64,000 bases of DNA from Paenarthrobacter nitroguajacolicus. Lineage in GTDB: Bacteria > Actinomycetota > Actinomycetes > Actinomycetales > Micrococcaceae. Of this stretch, positions 38,310-47,336 are shown in pieces. Location: the NCBI RefSeq assembly GCF_007786235.1, contig NZ_VNFK01000006.1, forward strand, positions 1 to 64,000. Direction: 5' to 3'. The notes beneath the pieces were generated by a model, which ran no database searches, was not told where the DNA came from, and was given only the letters and a program-made list of their open reading frames with translations. The stretch's first letter is position 1; each line of letters starts with the position of its first letter. The translations under genes and the position numbers were made by a program.

Positions 38310-39338
38310 TCAGCGCACGACGCTGGGTGACCACGCATGGGCGATGAACAGGCCCGGCTGCGATCCGGGATCGGTTCCGAGCTTCCAGATGTTGCTGTCC
38401 CCCGCCGCAGCGTCATCTGCCAGGCCGTAGAGCAGGTTCTGGTTGTCCAGCCACTCGATCTGGTCGTCCACGCTGCGCTTCTCTGACAAGACCGTTTCCT
38501 GTCCCGTGGCGAGGTCAAGCACAGCGACCTTCCAATGGGCAGCCAGCGCGCCGCCGTCGTTCTTCTTGTAGGCGATGCGGGTGCCGTCCGGCGAGATGGA
38601 CGGGCACTCCACATTGTCGTGGACAGCTGTCAGAGTCTTCTTTGACAGGCTCCCTTTCACCAGCCAAATGCGCCCTGAGGACGCGGCGGTGGCATAGAAG
38701 GCGTCACTGTTGCCCGGCACGAATGTTACTCCCCAAATATTCCGGTCCGTTGCCAGCAACCGCTCGCCGTTCACCATCAAAGCGAAATCCTCCAGGTTCC
38801 CGGAAGTCCCACCCGGAAGGCTGATCTCGGTAGCCGTGGAGAACCCTGCCGTGGCGTACGAGTGCCCTGACACGAACACCGTGGTGGCAATCATGGAACC
38901 GTCCGGACTGATCCGAGTCCGGCTGGGTATGCCCGGGACGGGCCATGACCGCTGGGGTTGCCAGTCGCTGTTCAACACAACCGCTTCGAAAGCCGTCACC
39001 AGGCCCCGGTTTGTCTTGAGGCACACCACCGTTTCCGGAGTCCCGTACACGCGGTCGCACTCTGGTTCACTGACCGCCCGAGTCCCCCCGGGAGCGGACA
39101 GAGGCACTGTTGCCGCGTTGCCATAGCCTTGGCCCGACGCCGTGTTCCGGAAAAGCACGAACGGCACCTTCGGAAGCCCCTGGCCAGCGGAGACACCTAC
39201 GGAAGACGCAGAGGCCCGGCTCTCCTCGAAACGCTGGTAGGCGCCAACCGCGTAGATCCCGGCTGCCACCAGGACGAGGGCTGTGACGGCGAGCAGGATG
39301 GCCCACCGGGCCTTTCCCGCAATCAACGTTCCGCTCAT
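38310..39338 (-). CDS. Membrane-anchored beta-propeller (TolB/WD40-like) protein
   Basis: The 342-residue protein has one N-terminal membrane segment (WAILLAVTALVLVAAGIYAV) and an extracellular domain with propeller-type repeats: RTRISPDGSMIATTV, NIWGVTFVPGNSDAFYA, CPSISPDGTRIAYKK and QIEWLDNQNLLYG. The SPDG motif is typical of TolB-type blades. The start ATG overlaps the stop of the MFS gene (ATGA), so the longer open frame upstream is not used. It is the last gene of a three-gene operon and converges on the large secreted-protein gene, leaving only 11 bases. Binding partner and function are unknown. Confidence 0.8.
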   Translation of the reverse strand: MSGTLIAGKARWAILLAVTALVLVAAGIYAVGAYQRFEESRASASSVGVSAGQGLPKVPFVLFRNTASGQGYGNAATVPLSAPGGTRAVSEPECDRVYGTPETVVCLKTNRGLVTAFEAVVLNSDWQPQRSWPVPGIPSRTRISPDGSMIATTVFVSGHSYATAGFSTATEISLPGGTSGNLEDFALMVNGERLLATDRNIWGVTFVPGNSDAFYATAASSGRIWLVKGSLSKKTLTAVHDNVECPSISPDGTRIAYKKNDGGALAAHWKVAVLDLATGQETVLSEKRSVDDQIEWLDNQNLLYGLADDAAAGDSNIWKLGTDPGSQPGLFIAHAWSPSVVR

Positions 39339-40636
39339 GCCCCGCCATTCGTATCCTGGCCGGCCGCAACCTTGGCTGCTCGCAGGATGAAGGCGACAGC
39401 CACCACGGCGCACGCCAACAACGCGGCCGCCACGAGCATGGCCGTCGGCGCGCCCACGGCGTACCACAGGACGCCAAAGCCCGCAGAGGCGGTCATCCTG
39501 CTCAGCGCCACCACCGTCTGGGCCGAAGCAATTCCGGTGGCAAGCTTCCCCGGCGGTGTCAGTTGGCTGGCCAAGGCGGCCAGGACGCCGTCAGTGGCAG
39601 CGTAGAAAGCGCCCAGCAGGATGAGGCAGCCCGTGGTCGCCCACAGGCCCCCAAATGGTGCAGCGGCCAGGAGGTAGGTGGCGAGCAGCGCGATGTGGCC
39701 ACCCACGAACACCGGGACCTTGCCCACCCGGTCAGCCAAACGACCCAGAGGAATCGCCAGCGCCAGGAACACCACATTGGTGCCCACGAACAGCAAGGGA
39801 AACCACTGAACGGCGAAAGAATCCCTCGCCTGCAGCACCAGGTAGATGAAGCCGTCGCCTATGGTCACCAAGCCCAAGAAGCCGGCGGCGATCAGCAGCT
39901 TACCCAGGCCAGGTTCCTTCAAGTGGCTCCAGGAGAAAGCGAAAAGTCGTCGGTTCCCACCGGCCTCGGAACTTTTCAGGCCGTGGGCCCGAATGTCCGG
40001 CACCACCAAGGCCAGGACAGCCACACCGATCACCGCGAAGGCGAGCGAAACCACAAACACTGTGCTGAACCCGTTGGGAATCATCAACAGGACGAAGAAG
40101 GCAATCAACGGCCCTGCCGCAGCCCCAATGTTGTCCAACATTCTGTGGACGCCAAATGATCGGGCCAAATGTTCGGGCTGGGCAGAGACCGAGATGAGGG
40201 CGTCCCGTGGTGCTGTGCGGATGCCCTTGCCGATCCTGTCACCGGTCACGATGGCCGCGATAGCCCAAAATCCTCCCGCGAACAGGAAACCGATCCTGGC
40301 AAGCATGGACAGACCGTAGCCCGCCAGCGCAATCCGCTTAGGGTGGCCGGTGCGGTCCGCAGCCCAGCCGGCAGCAATCCTGACGATCGCACTGGCGCCC
40401 TGGTTGATGCCGTCAATGAACCCAAAGGCGATGGTGGACAGTCCCAGGAAACCTGTCACGTACAGCGGAAGAATCGCCGTGACCGATTCCGAGGAAACAT
40501 CCGTCACCATGCTCACGATTCCCAGCCACAGGATGACGGGCGACAAACGGAACGGCACTTCGCTTGCTAGTGCCGTTTGCGCCCCCAGGGACTTGTCCCG
40601 TTTTCCGCCGCCGCGGTCTGAGAGTGAGATGTACAC
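39335..40636 (-). CDS. MFS transporter
   Basis: The 433-residue membrane protein has about twelve hydrophobic segments. Motif A occurs in AGWAADRTGHPKR (loop 2-3) and in GRLADRVGKVPV (loop 8-9). RIGKGIRTAPRDALI in loop 4-5 is typical of a subgroup of MFS proteins of unknown substrate. It starts at GTG 40636 with AGGGG overlapping the stop of the gene before it, and overlaps the propeller gene by 4 bases, so all three are translationally linked. Confidence 0.85.
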   Translation of the reverse strand: MYISLSDRGGGKRDKSLGAQTALASEVPFRLSPVILWLGIVSMVTDVSSESVTAILPLYVTGFLGLSTIAFGFIDGINQGASAIVRIAAGWAADRTGHPKRIALAGYGLSMLARIGFLFAGGFWAIAAIVTGDRIGKGIRTAPRDALISVSAQPEHLARSFGVHRMLDNIGAAAGPLIAFFVLLMIPNGFSTVFVVSLAFAVIGVAVLALVVPDIRAHGLKSSEAGGNRRLFAFSWSHLKEPGLGKLLIAAGFLGLVTIGDGFIYLVLQARDSFAVQWFPLLFVGTNVVFLALAIPLGRLADRVGKVPVFVGGHIALLATYLLAAAPFGGLWATTGCLILLGAFYAATDGVLAALASQLTPPGKLATGIASAQTVVALSRMTASAGFGVLWYAVGAPTAMLVAAALLACAVVAVAFILRAAKVAAGQDTNGGA

Positions 40637-40644
40637 CGTTGCCC

Positions 40645-41346
40645 CTAGTCCGCCGTCGTGTGCAGGCTGCCCAAAAGCTGGAAGCGCGAGGCGCCGGTCC
40701 CTGTCGTCGAGACGGAAACAGTCACAGTGTCCGTACCACGAACGAACCGTTCAGCTACTGCGCCTTCCGCGGCGGGGGCGGTCTCGGACCAAAATCCGTG
40801 GGATACCAGCGATTGCCGGAAGGACCCCAACACCTCGGACTGCGGCTTGGCGATGATTCCGTCCGCAGATACCTGGAGGACGTTGCCGGAGGTGGACACC
40901 GACGTTGAGCCAATGGTGGTCCCGGGCGGTAAGGACACAATGTCGGCGGGCCAGCCGTCCACCATCTCTCCGGAGGCCGTACCGGCCTGGGGCAGGTCGC
41001 CGGTGATGAGCGGCGCAGGGGGTGCGGGTTCCGGCAGGCCTGTAGGCGTGGCTGTTACGGGCGGGAGGACTTCGAGCGGTTTGGCGGTGGACGGGCCGCC
41101 GTTTCCGTTCTCGCCGCTGCCGCCTTCAAGGCCCGACGACGGACTGCCGGGCGTTGGAGCACCGGCGCCGCTGGGGGTAGCACTGCCCGACGCGGGAGCG
41201 CTCGAGGAACTGCTGGGCCCGGAGGACGACGAACTCTGGGCGGAGGTGTTGCCTGGTCTTCCCGCCATCTGGTCAAGGACTATTGCCGCGGCGACGATGA
41301 GCACGGCGAGGCAGATGCCTGCAATGACCAGCCGCCGCGCTATCAT
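40645..41346 (-). CDS. Membrane-anchored Ser/Pro-rich protein
   Basis: The 233-residue product begins MIARRLVIAGICLAVLIVAA, one transmembrane or uncleaved signal segment. It is followed by a low-complexity linker rich in Ser, Gly, Pro and Ala (about residues 32-95) and a conserved-looking C-terminal part (about 115-233) containing ADIVSLPPGTTIGSTSVS and LGSFRQSLVSHGFWSE. I do not recognise a family. It is the first gene of the three-gene operon. Its topology suggests a domain outside the membrane held on a flexible stalk. Confidence 0.7.
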   Translation of the reverse strand: MIARRLVIAGICLAVLIVAAAIVLDQMAGRPGNTSAQSSSSSGPSSSSSAPASGSATPSGAGAPTPGSPSSGLEGGSGENGNGGPSTAKPLEVLPPVTATPTGLPEPAPPAPLITGDLPQAGTASGEMVDGWPADIVSLPPGTTIGSTSVSTSGNVLQVSADGIIAKPQSEVLGSFRQSLVSHGFWSETAPAAEGAVAERFVRGTDTVTVSVSTTGTGASRFQLLGSLHTTAD

Positions 41347-41520
41347 GTCAGTCCTGGACCGGCGACCGGCTGGCCGGCGGTCGCTTCCGGAAGGACCACA
41401 GTGAGATCTGACGCCACCCACGATGTGGTGGCGTTAGCCCTTCCGATGGCGATTCGAAGCGCCGAGCGTTTCATGGGGACAGTCTGCCATTGCGATCGTG
41501 AATCCGGAACAGTTTTGGCG

Positions 41521-42486
41521 CTACCAACGTCCATTCCGCGGCCGTGGCTGGCACACGGGGCAGGTATAGGAGGAACGGTTCATGAACTGTTCCCGTTTAA
41601 TGATGCTGTGCAGGCCCACCGCTTCGCAGCGTCCGCAGAGTTCGCCTGCTCGTCCATAGGCATTAAGCGAGCGGGCGAAGTACCCGGAGTCGCCGTTGAC
41701 GTTCACGTAGAGGGAATCGAAACTGGTCCCCCCGGCAGCCAGCGCAGCATTCATGACATCCTTTGCAGACTCCACGAGCCGCTCTGCATCGGCACGGCGC
41801 AAGGTGTCTGTCGCCCTGGCATAGTGGAGGCGTGCCCTCCACAAGGCCTCGTCAGCATAGATGTTGCCGATGCCGGAAATGACCCCTTGGTCCAGGAGAG
41901 CCCGCTTAAGGCCTGTTTTCCGGTTCTTGACCTTCCGGTAAAACGCGTCGAAGGAGAAGAAGGGGTCCAGCGGATCCCGGGCAATATGGGAGGCCTCTTC
42001 TGCGATCTCCGGCAGGGGCGTTTCGCCTAAGCCGCCAGGGCCGCCGTCGGCAGTGGGCACCAAGGACGTGACAAAGAGACCACCGAAGATGCGTTGGTCC
42101 ACGAATCGCAGCTGCTCCGGCATACCGTCCGCGGGGCTGAGGCTGATTCTGACCTTCAGGTGCTTCTCGTCCGGCGCTGCGGGGTCTTGCATCAGCAGCT
42201 GGCCGCTCATGCCCAAATGTGCCATGAGTGCAACATTGGGCAATTCCCCGGCACGGGTTTTGGTCTCGAAGGGAGCGGCCATAGCCAGTGGCATCCACAG
42301 GAACTTGCCTCGACGGACAACGTCCAGCACTGTGGCGTGCTCGAGGTTCCCAACGAAGTCTTCTGTTCCGAGGACATGGCGTCGGATGGAGCGTGGATCC
42401 AGGACGTCCACGCCGGTGATGGTCCGGCCACGGACCCAACGCGCCAGGCCACGGCGGACCACTTCTACCTCGGGAAGCTCAGGCAT
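41521..42486 (-). CDS. mutM: Formamidopyrimidine-DNA glycosylase
   Basis: MutM removes 8-oxoguanine and other oxidised purines. The catalytic N-terminus [14 protein letters not shown] is intact, with Pro1 (after Met removal) and Glu2. The helix-two-turn-helix has [20 protein letters not shown], and the C-terminal zinc finger has CGRCEA and CPVCQ. It is 321 residues, slightly longer than usual because of an insert after LFVTSLVP. It begins 3 bases after the rnc stop, so the two are coupled. Confidence 0.96.
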   Translation of the reverse strand: MPELPEVEVVRRGLARWVRGRTITGVDVLDPRSIRRHVLGTEDFVGNLEHATVLDVVRRGKFLWMPLAMAAPFETKTRAGELPNVALMAHLGMSGQLLMQDPAAPDEKHLKVRISLSPADGMPEQLRFVDQRIFGGLFVTSLVPTADGGPGGLGETPLPEIAEEASHIARDPLDPFFSFDAFYRKVKNRKTGLKRALLDQGVISGIGNIYADEALWRARLHYARATDTLRRADAERLVESAKDVMNAALAAGGTSFDSLYVNVNGDSGYFARSLNAYGRAGELCGRCEAVGLHSIIKREQFMNRSSYTCPVCQPRPRNGRW

Positions 42487-42489
42487 GGA

Positions 42490-43200
42490 TCAAGCGGATG
42501 CCGGACCAGTCGGGGTGGTATCCAACGCAGTCAGGGCACGCCAGGCATCAGCGGCAGCTTCCTGTTCCGCTTCCTTCTTGGAGTGTCCCGAGCCGCGGCC
42601 GTAAGGGGTGCCGCCGATGTTCAGCACTGCTTCGAAAGTGCGGGCATGGTCCGGCCCTGAGCCTTCCACTGCATAGTGGATGGCTCCCAGCTGGCGGCTG
42701 GCCGTCAGTTCCTGGATGCTCGTCTTCCAGTCAGTCCCGGCTCCGAGGGCGCCTGCGTCCTTCAGGAGCGGGCCCACCAGGCGCATGACCAGTTGGCGTG
42801 CGGTCTCGATGTCGTTTGACAGATAAGTGGCACCAATCAGCGCTTCCATGGTGTCAGCCAAAATGGAGGCTTTGTTCTTGCCGTCGGTGAGCTTCTCGCC
42901 TTGCCCGAGGTAAATGAACTCGCCGACGCCGATCTCGCGTCCGATTCCGGCCAGGGCGCGCGTACTGACGACGGCGGAACGCCGCTTGGCGAGTTCACCT
43001 TCAGGCAGCGAGGGGTTCTCACGGTAAAGAGAATCGGTGACGGAGAATCCCAGGATGGAGTCGCCGAGGAACTCAAGGCGCTCGTTGGTGGGAATCCCGC
43101 CGTTCTCATACGCGTATGAGCGATGTGTGAGAGCAAGACGAAGCGTCTCGGTGTCAATGGAGACACCGAGACGCTTCAGAAGCTCTTCAGTTGAAGACAT
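42490..43200 (-). CDS. rnc: Ribonuclease III
   Basis: RNase III cuts double-stranded RNA, including rRNA precursors. The signature [13 protein letters not shown] is at about residues 39-51, with the second acidic cluster in [12 protein letters not shown]. The C-terminal dsRNA-binding domain ends in [19 protein letters not shown]. It is 236 residues. The start ATG 43200 is 23 bases after rpmF in the rpmF-rnc-mutM run. Confidence 0.96.
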   Translation of the reverse strand: MSSTEELLKRLGVSIDTETLRLALTHRSYAYENGGIPTNERLEFLGDSILGFSVTDSLYRENPSLPEGELAKRRSAVVSTRALAGIGREIGVGEFIYLGQGEKLTDGKNKASILADTMEALIGATYLSNDIETARQLVMRLVGPLLKDAGALGAGTDWKTSIQELTASRQLGAIHYAVEGSGPDHARTFEAVLNIGGTPYGRGSGHSKKEAEQEAAADAWRALTALDTTPTGPASA

Positions 43201-43223
43201 CCTTAGTCAGCCTGTACGGCAGA

Positions 43224-43427
43224 TTAGGCGTCTGCGACCTTGCGGCCCTTGTATTCAAGGAACAGCGCGGTGCCGGCAGAGTCAGTGACGACCTTTGCCT
43301 GGTGCGGCAGGCTGTAGGTAACCTGACCGTTTTCGATGGTCTTGACCAAGTTGGGGGCAGTTGCCTTCCACTGGGCACGGCGGGCGCGTGTATTTGCGCG
43401 AGACATTTTCCGCTTGGGAACAGCCAC
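43224..43427 (-). CDS. rpmF: Large ribosomal subunit protein bL32
   Basis: The 67-residue protein begins [20 protein letters not shown], typical of bL32. It contains no cysteine at all, so it is the zinc-independent type. In many bacteria a CxxC pair binds zinc. Whether a zinc-binding paralogue exists elsewhere in the genome cannot be seen. It lies between the DUF177 gene and rnc, the conserved arrangement. Confidence 0.95.
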   Translation of the reverse strand: MAVPKRKMSRANTRARRAQWKATAPNLVKTIENGQVTYSLPHQAKVVTDSAGTALFLEYKGRKVADA

Positions 43428-43460
43428 GGCTATCTCATTTCTCTCTTAGACGAACACTTA

Positions 43461-43988
43461 CTAATCGGTTTGCCGGTCAGTCTTAGCCAGATCAGCTAGG
43501 GCAGCCCAGCGAGGGTCAATGACCTCGTGGTGGTGCCCCGGCTCGTCTTCCAGGCGCGCTCCGCATTCGGAGCACAGACCCTGGCAGTCTTCCCGGCACA
43601 CCGGCTGGAACGGCAGCATAGTGACAACTGCGTCCCGCAACACCGGCTCAAGATCGATTAGATCGTACTCGACTCGACGTTGCTCTTCATCGTCTTCTTC
43701 GCCCGAAAGCTCAACGCCTTCGTAGAAGAAAAGTTCTTGCACATTGACCTCAAGGTCATACGCAAGGGGATCCAGGCATCGCCCGCATTCGCCTGTTACT
43801 TCGACGATTGCGGATCCGGATACCAGAATTCCTTCGTGTACGGCCTCAAGACGAAGATCCAGCTCGATGTCCGAGCCTTCCTTTACGCCAATGAGCGCCA
43901 CACCAAGGTCACTTGGCGCAGGTACATGCTCGTTGAGTGTCCGCATGGTCCCTGGACTACGTCCAAGGTCCTTGACTACCAGCGCCAA
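43461..43988 (-). CDS. DUF177 (YceD) family protein
   Basis: YceD/DUF177 proteins are needed for 23S rRNA accumulation or processing in some bacteria and plants and are nearly always paired with rpmF. The 175-residue sequence has the family blocks VTGECGRCLDPL and CREDCQGLCSECGARLED. The assigned start is TTG at 43988; the reading frame stays open upstream for 10 more codons (VLIKRDASSP) that look coding but offer no ATG, GTG or TTG, so the true start may lie there. It is followed by rpmF after 33 bases. Confidence 0.88.
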   Translation of the reverse strand: MALVVKDLGRSPGTMRTLNEHVPAPSDLGVALIGVKEGSDIELDLRLEAVHEGILVSGSAIVEVTGECGRCLDPLAYDLEVNVQELFFYEGVELSGEEDDEEQRRVEYDLIDLEPVLRDAVVTMLPFQPVCREDCQGLCSECGARLEDEPGHHHEVIDPRWAALADLAKTDRQTD

Positions 43989-44154
43989 GGGCGAACTTGC
44001 ATCTCGCTTAATGAGAACTCCTGTAGAACATATGACCGACGTACCATCTTAGCCTGATCACGCTTGAGGACTCAAACCGACGCCGGGCGCGCGTAGATAC
44101 ACGGTGGGGTTTCGGCTTGGGACTCTGCATAAAGGCGCAAGGTACCTGTCAAGC

Positions 44155-44655
44155 CTACCCCTTACGGGACCCTTCGGTTGGCGGCTCGCCCGCGAGGAGC
44201 CTCTTCAGGACCGATTTGGGGACGAAATCGGAGATATCTCCGCCCAGGACATTGACCTCTTTGATCAAGGTGGAGGAAAGGTGCACGTAGTGCGCTTCCG
44301 CCGGAAGGAACACGGTTTCGACGCCGGTCAACTGACGGTTCATGGTGGCCATTGGCAGTTCGTAGTCAAAGTCCGACGACGAGCGGAGGCCCTTGACGAT
44401 CGCCGAGACGCCGCGGTGGCGGCAGTACTCGGCAAGCAGCCCTTCACCCATAGGCTCCACGATGATGCCGCGCAGGGAGGCCAAGGTTTCGCGAGCCATC
44501 TCCATACGGTCCTCGAGGCTGAACCGGTACTTCTTGGCGTAATTGGTGGACACGGCCACGATGACTTCGTCGAACAGGCCGGCGGCCCGGGCGATGACTT
44601 CGAGATGTCCGTTGTGGATGGGGTCAAAGGATCCAGGGCATACCGCGCGTCTCAT
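44155..44655 (-). CDS. coaD: Phosphopantetheine adenylyltransferase
   Basis: CoaD joins phosphopantetheine and ATP to make dephospho-CoA. The nucleotidyltransferase motif PGSFDPIHNGHLEVI is at residues 8-22, and the second motif is in HYVHLSSTLIKEV. It is 166 residues, normal. It lies upstream of the DUF177-rpmF-rnc run after a 166-base gap and downstream of no other co-directional gene, so it has its own promoter. Confidence 0.95.
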   Translation of the reverse strand: MRRAVCPGSFDPIHNGHLEVIARAAGLFDEVIVAVSTNYAKKYRFSLEDRMEMARETLASLRGIIVEPMGEGLLAEYCRHRGVSAIVKGLRSSSDFDYELPMATMNRQLTGVETVFLPAEAHYVHLSSTLIKEVNVLGGDISDFVPKSVLKRLLAGEPPTEGSRKG

Positions 44656-44690
44656 GAGTCGAACCTACCCCATAGCTTTGCCGGGATACC

Positions 44691-45935
44691 ATGGCTCACA
44701 TGTCATCCGCAGGCCGCAGCCCCTCCACTGAAACCAGCATCGCCGCACCATGGCAACGGGCGGCCCTCGGAGCCAATCTGTTGTCGCCCGACGGCGAATT
44801 GGGTGTGACCATCTTCGAGGAGATGACCACCCTGGCGATCTCCACGGGTGCCATCAACCTGGGTCAAGGGTTTCCGGATGAAGACGGCCCCGCCGAGATC
44901 AAGGCGGCCGCCCAGGACGCCATCGCGGCAGGGGCCAACCAATACGCCCCCGGCAAGGGAATCCCCGCGCTGAGGGAAGCGGTGGCCGCACACCAGCAGC
45001 GATTCTATGGACTGGCTCCTCACCCGGACACTGAAATCCTGATCACCACGGGCGCAACAGAAGCCATCGCAGCCACGCTGCTCGCCTTGGTCCAACCCGG
45101 AGACGAAGTCCTGACCTTTGAGCCCTTCTATGACTCCTACGGAGCCATCATTGGCATGGCCGGAGCCAGGCACGTTACTGCTCCCCTGCTCGCCCCGGAT
45201 TTCCTGCCGGACCTTGCAGCATTGGAGGACGCCTTCAGCAACCGCACCAAGGTTGTCCTCCTGAACAATCCGCACAATCCCACCGGCGCCGTGTTCCCGG
45301 AGCACGTCCTGGCGAAGATCGTGGAACTCGCTGCAAAGTACGGCGCCGTGATCGTCAGCGACGAAGTGTATGAGCACCTGACATTCGGCGTACCGCACAT
45401 CCCGATCACTTCCCTACCGGGCGCTGCCGAACGCACCATCACGATCTCTTCCGCCGGAAAGACGTTTTCCTTCACGGGCTGGAAAATCGGCTGGCTCAGC
45501 GGGCCTGAACACTTGGTTGCCGCCGTACGCACCGTGAAGCAATTCCTGACGTACAGTTCGGGCACGCCCTTCCAGAGCGCCATTGCGGTGGGGCTCGCAC
45601 TTCCCGATGAGTTCTATACCGGCATCGCCCAAACCCTCCGCCACAAGCGCGATATCCTTGCCGAAGGCCTGCGTGCTGCCGGTTTCGGGGTCTACAACCC
45701 GAGGGGCACCTACTTCATCAACGTCGACACCGCGCCCCTGGGCATCCGCGACTCAGTCGACCTCGCCCGGCGGCTGCCGGGACTCGTTGGAGTGGCAGCC
45801 ATCCCCGTGCCCGTCTTCTGCCACCCTGAGGGAGCCGAACGGACGCGCAGCTTGCTGCGTTTTGCCTTCTGCAAAAAGATTGATGTCCTGGAAGAAGCCG
45901 CCGCACGCCTCGCTACACTCAAGGACCGACTCTGA
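44691..45935 (+). CDS. PLP-dependent class I/II aminotransferase
   Basis: This is a fold-type I aminotransferase of 414 residues. The PLP Lys is in SSAGKTFSFTGWKIGW (about residue 264), with NNPHNPTGAVF and SDEVYEHLTF before it and the terminal Arg in RSLLRFAFCK. This subgroup includes methionine or kynurenine aminotransferases and DapC-type N-succinyldiaminopimelate aminotransferases, which the sequence does not separate. ATG at 44691 has GGGAT nearby; ATG at 44700 is an alternative. The stop overlaps the CTG start of the next gene (CTGA). Confidence 0.85.
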   Translation: MAHMSSAGRSPSTETSIAAPWQRAALGANLLSPDGELGVTIFEEMTTLAISTGAINLGQGFPDEDGPAEIKAAAQDAIAAGANQYAPGKGIPALREAVAAHQQRFYGLAPHPDTEILITTGATEAIAATLLALVQPGDEVLTFEPFYDSYGAIIGMAGARHVTAPLLAPDFLPDLAALEDAFSNRTKVVLLNNPHNPTGAVFPEHVLAKIVELAAKYGAVIVSDEVYEHLTFGVPHIPITSLPGAAERTITISSAGKTFSFTGWKIGWLSGPEHLVAAVRTVKQFLTYSSGTPFQSAIAVGLALPDEFYTGIAQTLRHKRDILAEGLRAAGFGVYNPRGTYFINVDTAPLGIRDSVDLARRLPGLVGVAAIPVPVFCHPEGAERTRSLLRFAFCKKIDVLEEAAARLATLKDRL

Positions 45936-46723
45936 ACCCCCCAGGCTCCGGCCACCATGCCACCCGTTTCCTCCGGACTACCGGGCAGCACGCCAGCATC
46001 GACGCGGACTCGCTCATCGAGGGGAGCTTCATCCTCAGTATTGGCGGAGCCGAGCAGTCGCACGTGAACCTGGCTGATCCCGCGGAGATCTTCTATGAGT
46101 ACTTGCGAAGGATCGGGCATGTAGTGGACCTTGCGGCAGAACCGGGCAAACCCCTGAGGGCCCTGCACCTCGGGGCCGGGGCACTGACGCTTGCGCGTTA
46201 CATCCAAGCCACACGTCCGGGATCGGAACAATACGCCGTTGAACTTGAACGCGAGCTCCTGGACTTCGTCCTCCACAATCTGCCCATGCCGACGGGCACC
46301 ACATTGACCACGCACATCGGCGACGCCCGCGACGCCTTGGCCGACCTACCGGCACAAGTGATGTTCGACGTCGTGATCCTCGATATCTTCTCCGGGCCGG
46401 AGGCTCCGGCCCACATCGCATGCAGGGAGTTCTACGAGGAGGCGGCAGCGAGGCTGGGTCCTGATGGAGTCCTGATCGTCAACGTGGGCGATGAACCTGC
46501 GCTGACGCTCGTACGCAGCCAGGTTGCTGCGTTGCGTCAGGCGATGCCGGATGTCGCGGCCTTCGCGGAAACGGGAATGTTCGCGGGACGCTACCCGGGC
46601 AACATCATCCTGGTGGGCACCCGCACTGCGTGGCCCTCGGAGTGGACGGCTGAACTACTGGCCCGCGGCCCGCATCCGGCGGCGGTACTGACCGGCGTGG
46701 ACCTGGACCCGATCACCGGTTAG
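45932..46723 (+). CDS. Spermidine synthase-like methyltransferase-fold protein, probable CTG start
   Basis: The 263-residue product has the Rossmann-like spermidine-synthase fold: ALHLGAGALTLARYI, VELERELLDFV, HIGDARDALADLP and DVVILDIFSGPEAPAH. The Asp-rich loop may bind an aminopropyl donor, but many such proteins have no proven polyamine role. The first ATG or GTG in frame is at 46064, yet the codons before it (RFLRTTGQHASIDADSLI, then GSFILSIGGAEQSHV) read as conserved protein. Only CTG at 45932 precedes them, with AAGGA 6 bases upstream and overlap with the aminotransferase stop. It converges on rsmD. Confidence 0.75.
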   Translation: MNPPGSGHHATRFLRTTGQHASIDADSLIEGSFILSIGGAEQSHVNLADPAEIFYEYLRRIGHVVDLAAEPGKPLRALHLGAGALTLARYIQATRPGSEQYAVELERELLDFVLHNLPMPTGTTLTTHIGDARDALADLPAQVMFDVVILDIFSGPEAPAHIACREFYEEAAARLGPDGVLIVNVGDEPALTLVRSQVAALRQAMPDVAAFAETGMFAGRYPGNIILVGTRTAWPSEWTAELLARGPHPAAVLTGVDLDPITG

Positions 46724-46736
46724 GCAGCATCAACGA

Positions 46737-47303
46737 CTACGCCGGTTCCGCGAACCACAGCTTGGTCTCGCCGTACTTTTTGTCAGCGAAACACTCCAAG
46801 GCCTCAGGCCATTCAGGTTCGGGGCTGCGGGAACTCCGCTCCACGACCACCACGGCGGCGTCGTCCAGATGCGGCGCCAACTTGGCGAGGACGGCACTGA
46901 GCGCTGGCTCATCCAGGGGATAAGGCGGATCCAGGAAGACCAGGTCCCACATGTCCTGGTTGCCCGCCCGCTCCAGGAAAGACTCCACTTTGGAGCGATG
47001 AACCGACACCCTCTTAGCTGAGAGGATTTGGTTCACCATGTCGGCATTTCGCTGGCAGATATCGCTGGCCTTGGCATCGAACTCCACCAGGTCCACACTC
47101 CGGGCACCCCGGCTGGCGCTCTCGACTCCCAGGGAGCCCGATCCCGCGTAAAGGTCCAGGACCCGCGCGTCTGCGATGACTGCCAAGGATTCCAGACGGG
47201 AAAAAAGCGCTTCTTTGACCCGATCGGTAGTGGGCCGTGTAGCTGTTCCGGGGACGCTGGTCAGCGGGTTACCGCCAGCGACTCCGGCGATGATACGGCT
47301 CAC
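46737..47303 (-). CDS. rsmD: 16S rRNA (guanine966-N2)-methyltransferase
   Basis: RsmD methylates G966 of 16S rRNA in the assembled 30S subunit. The SAM-binding motif is VLDLYAGSGSLGVES, and the catalytic motif is DLVFLDPPYPL. The N-terminal RIIAGVAGGNPL and TRPTTDRVKEALFS are standard. It is 188 residues. It follows recG by 33 bases, as in most actinobacteria, and is the last gene of the thiL-DhaL-recG-rsmD run. Confidence 0.95.
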   Translation of the reverse strand: MSRIIAGVAGGNPLTSVPGTATRPTTDRVKEALFSRLESLAVIADARVLDLYAGSGSLGVESASRGARSVDLVEFDAKASDICQRNADMVNQILSAKRVSVHRSKVESFLERAGNQDMWDLVFLDPPYPLDEPALSAVLAKLAPHLDDAAVVVVERSSRSPEPEWPEALECFADKKYGETKLWFAEPA

Positions 47304-47336
47304 AGGTAGTCGTCCTTTGTGTGCAACCGTAGATCT

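Noticed and set aside
37093..38334. Open frame of 413 codons opposite the DUF4082 region
   Set aside because: Repetitive Gly/Arg composition mirrors the repeated modules of the true gene; no recognisable domain.
45881..46064. Frameshifted pseudogene for the spermidine-synthase-like protein
   Set aside because: The whole domain reads in one frame without interruption from CTG 45932, so a rare start codon explains it better than a broken gene.
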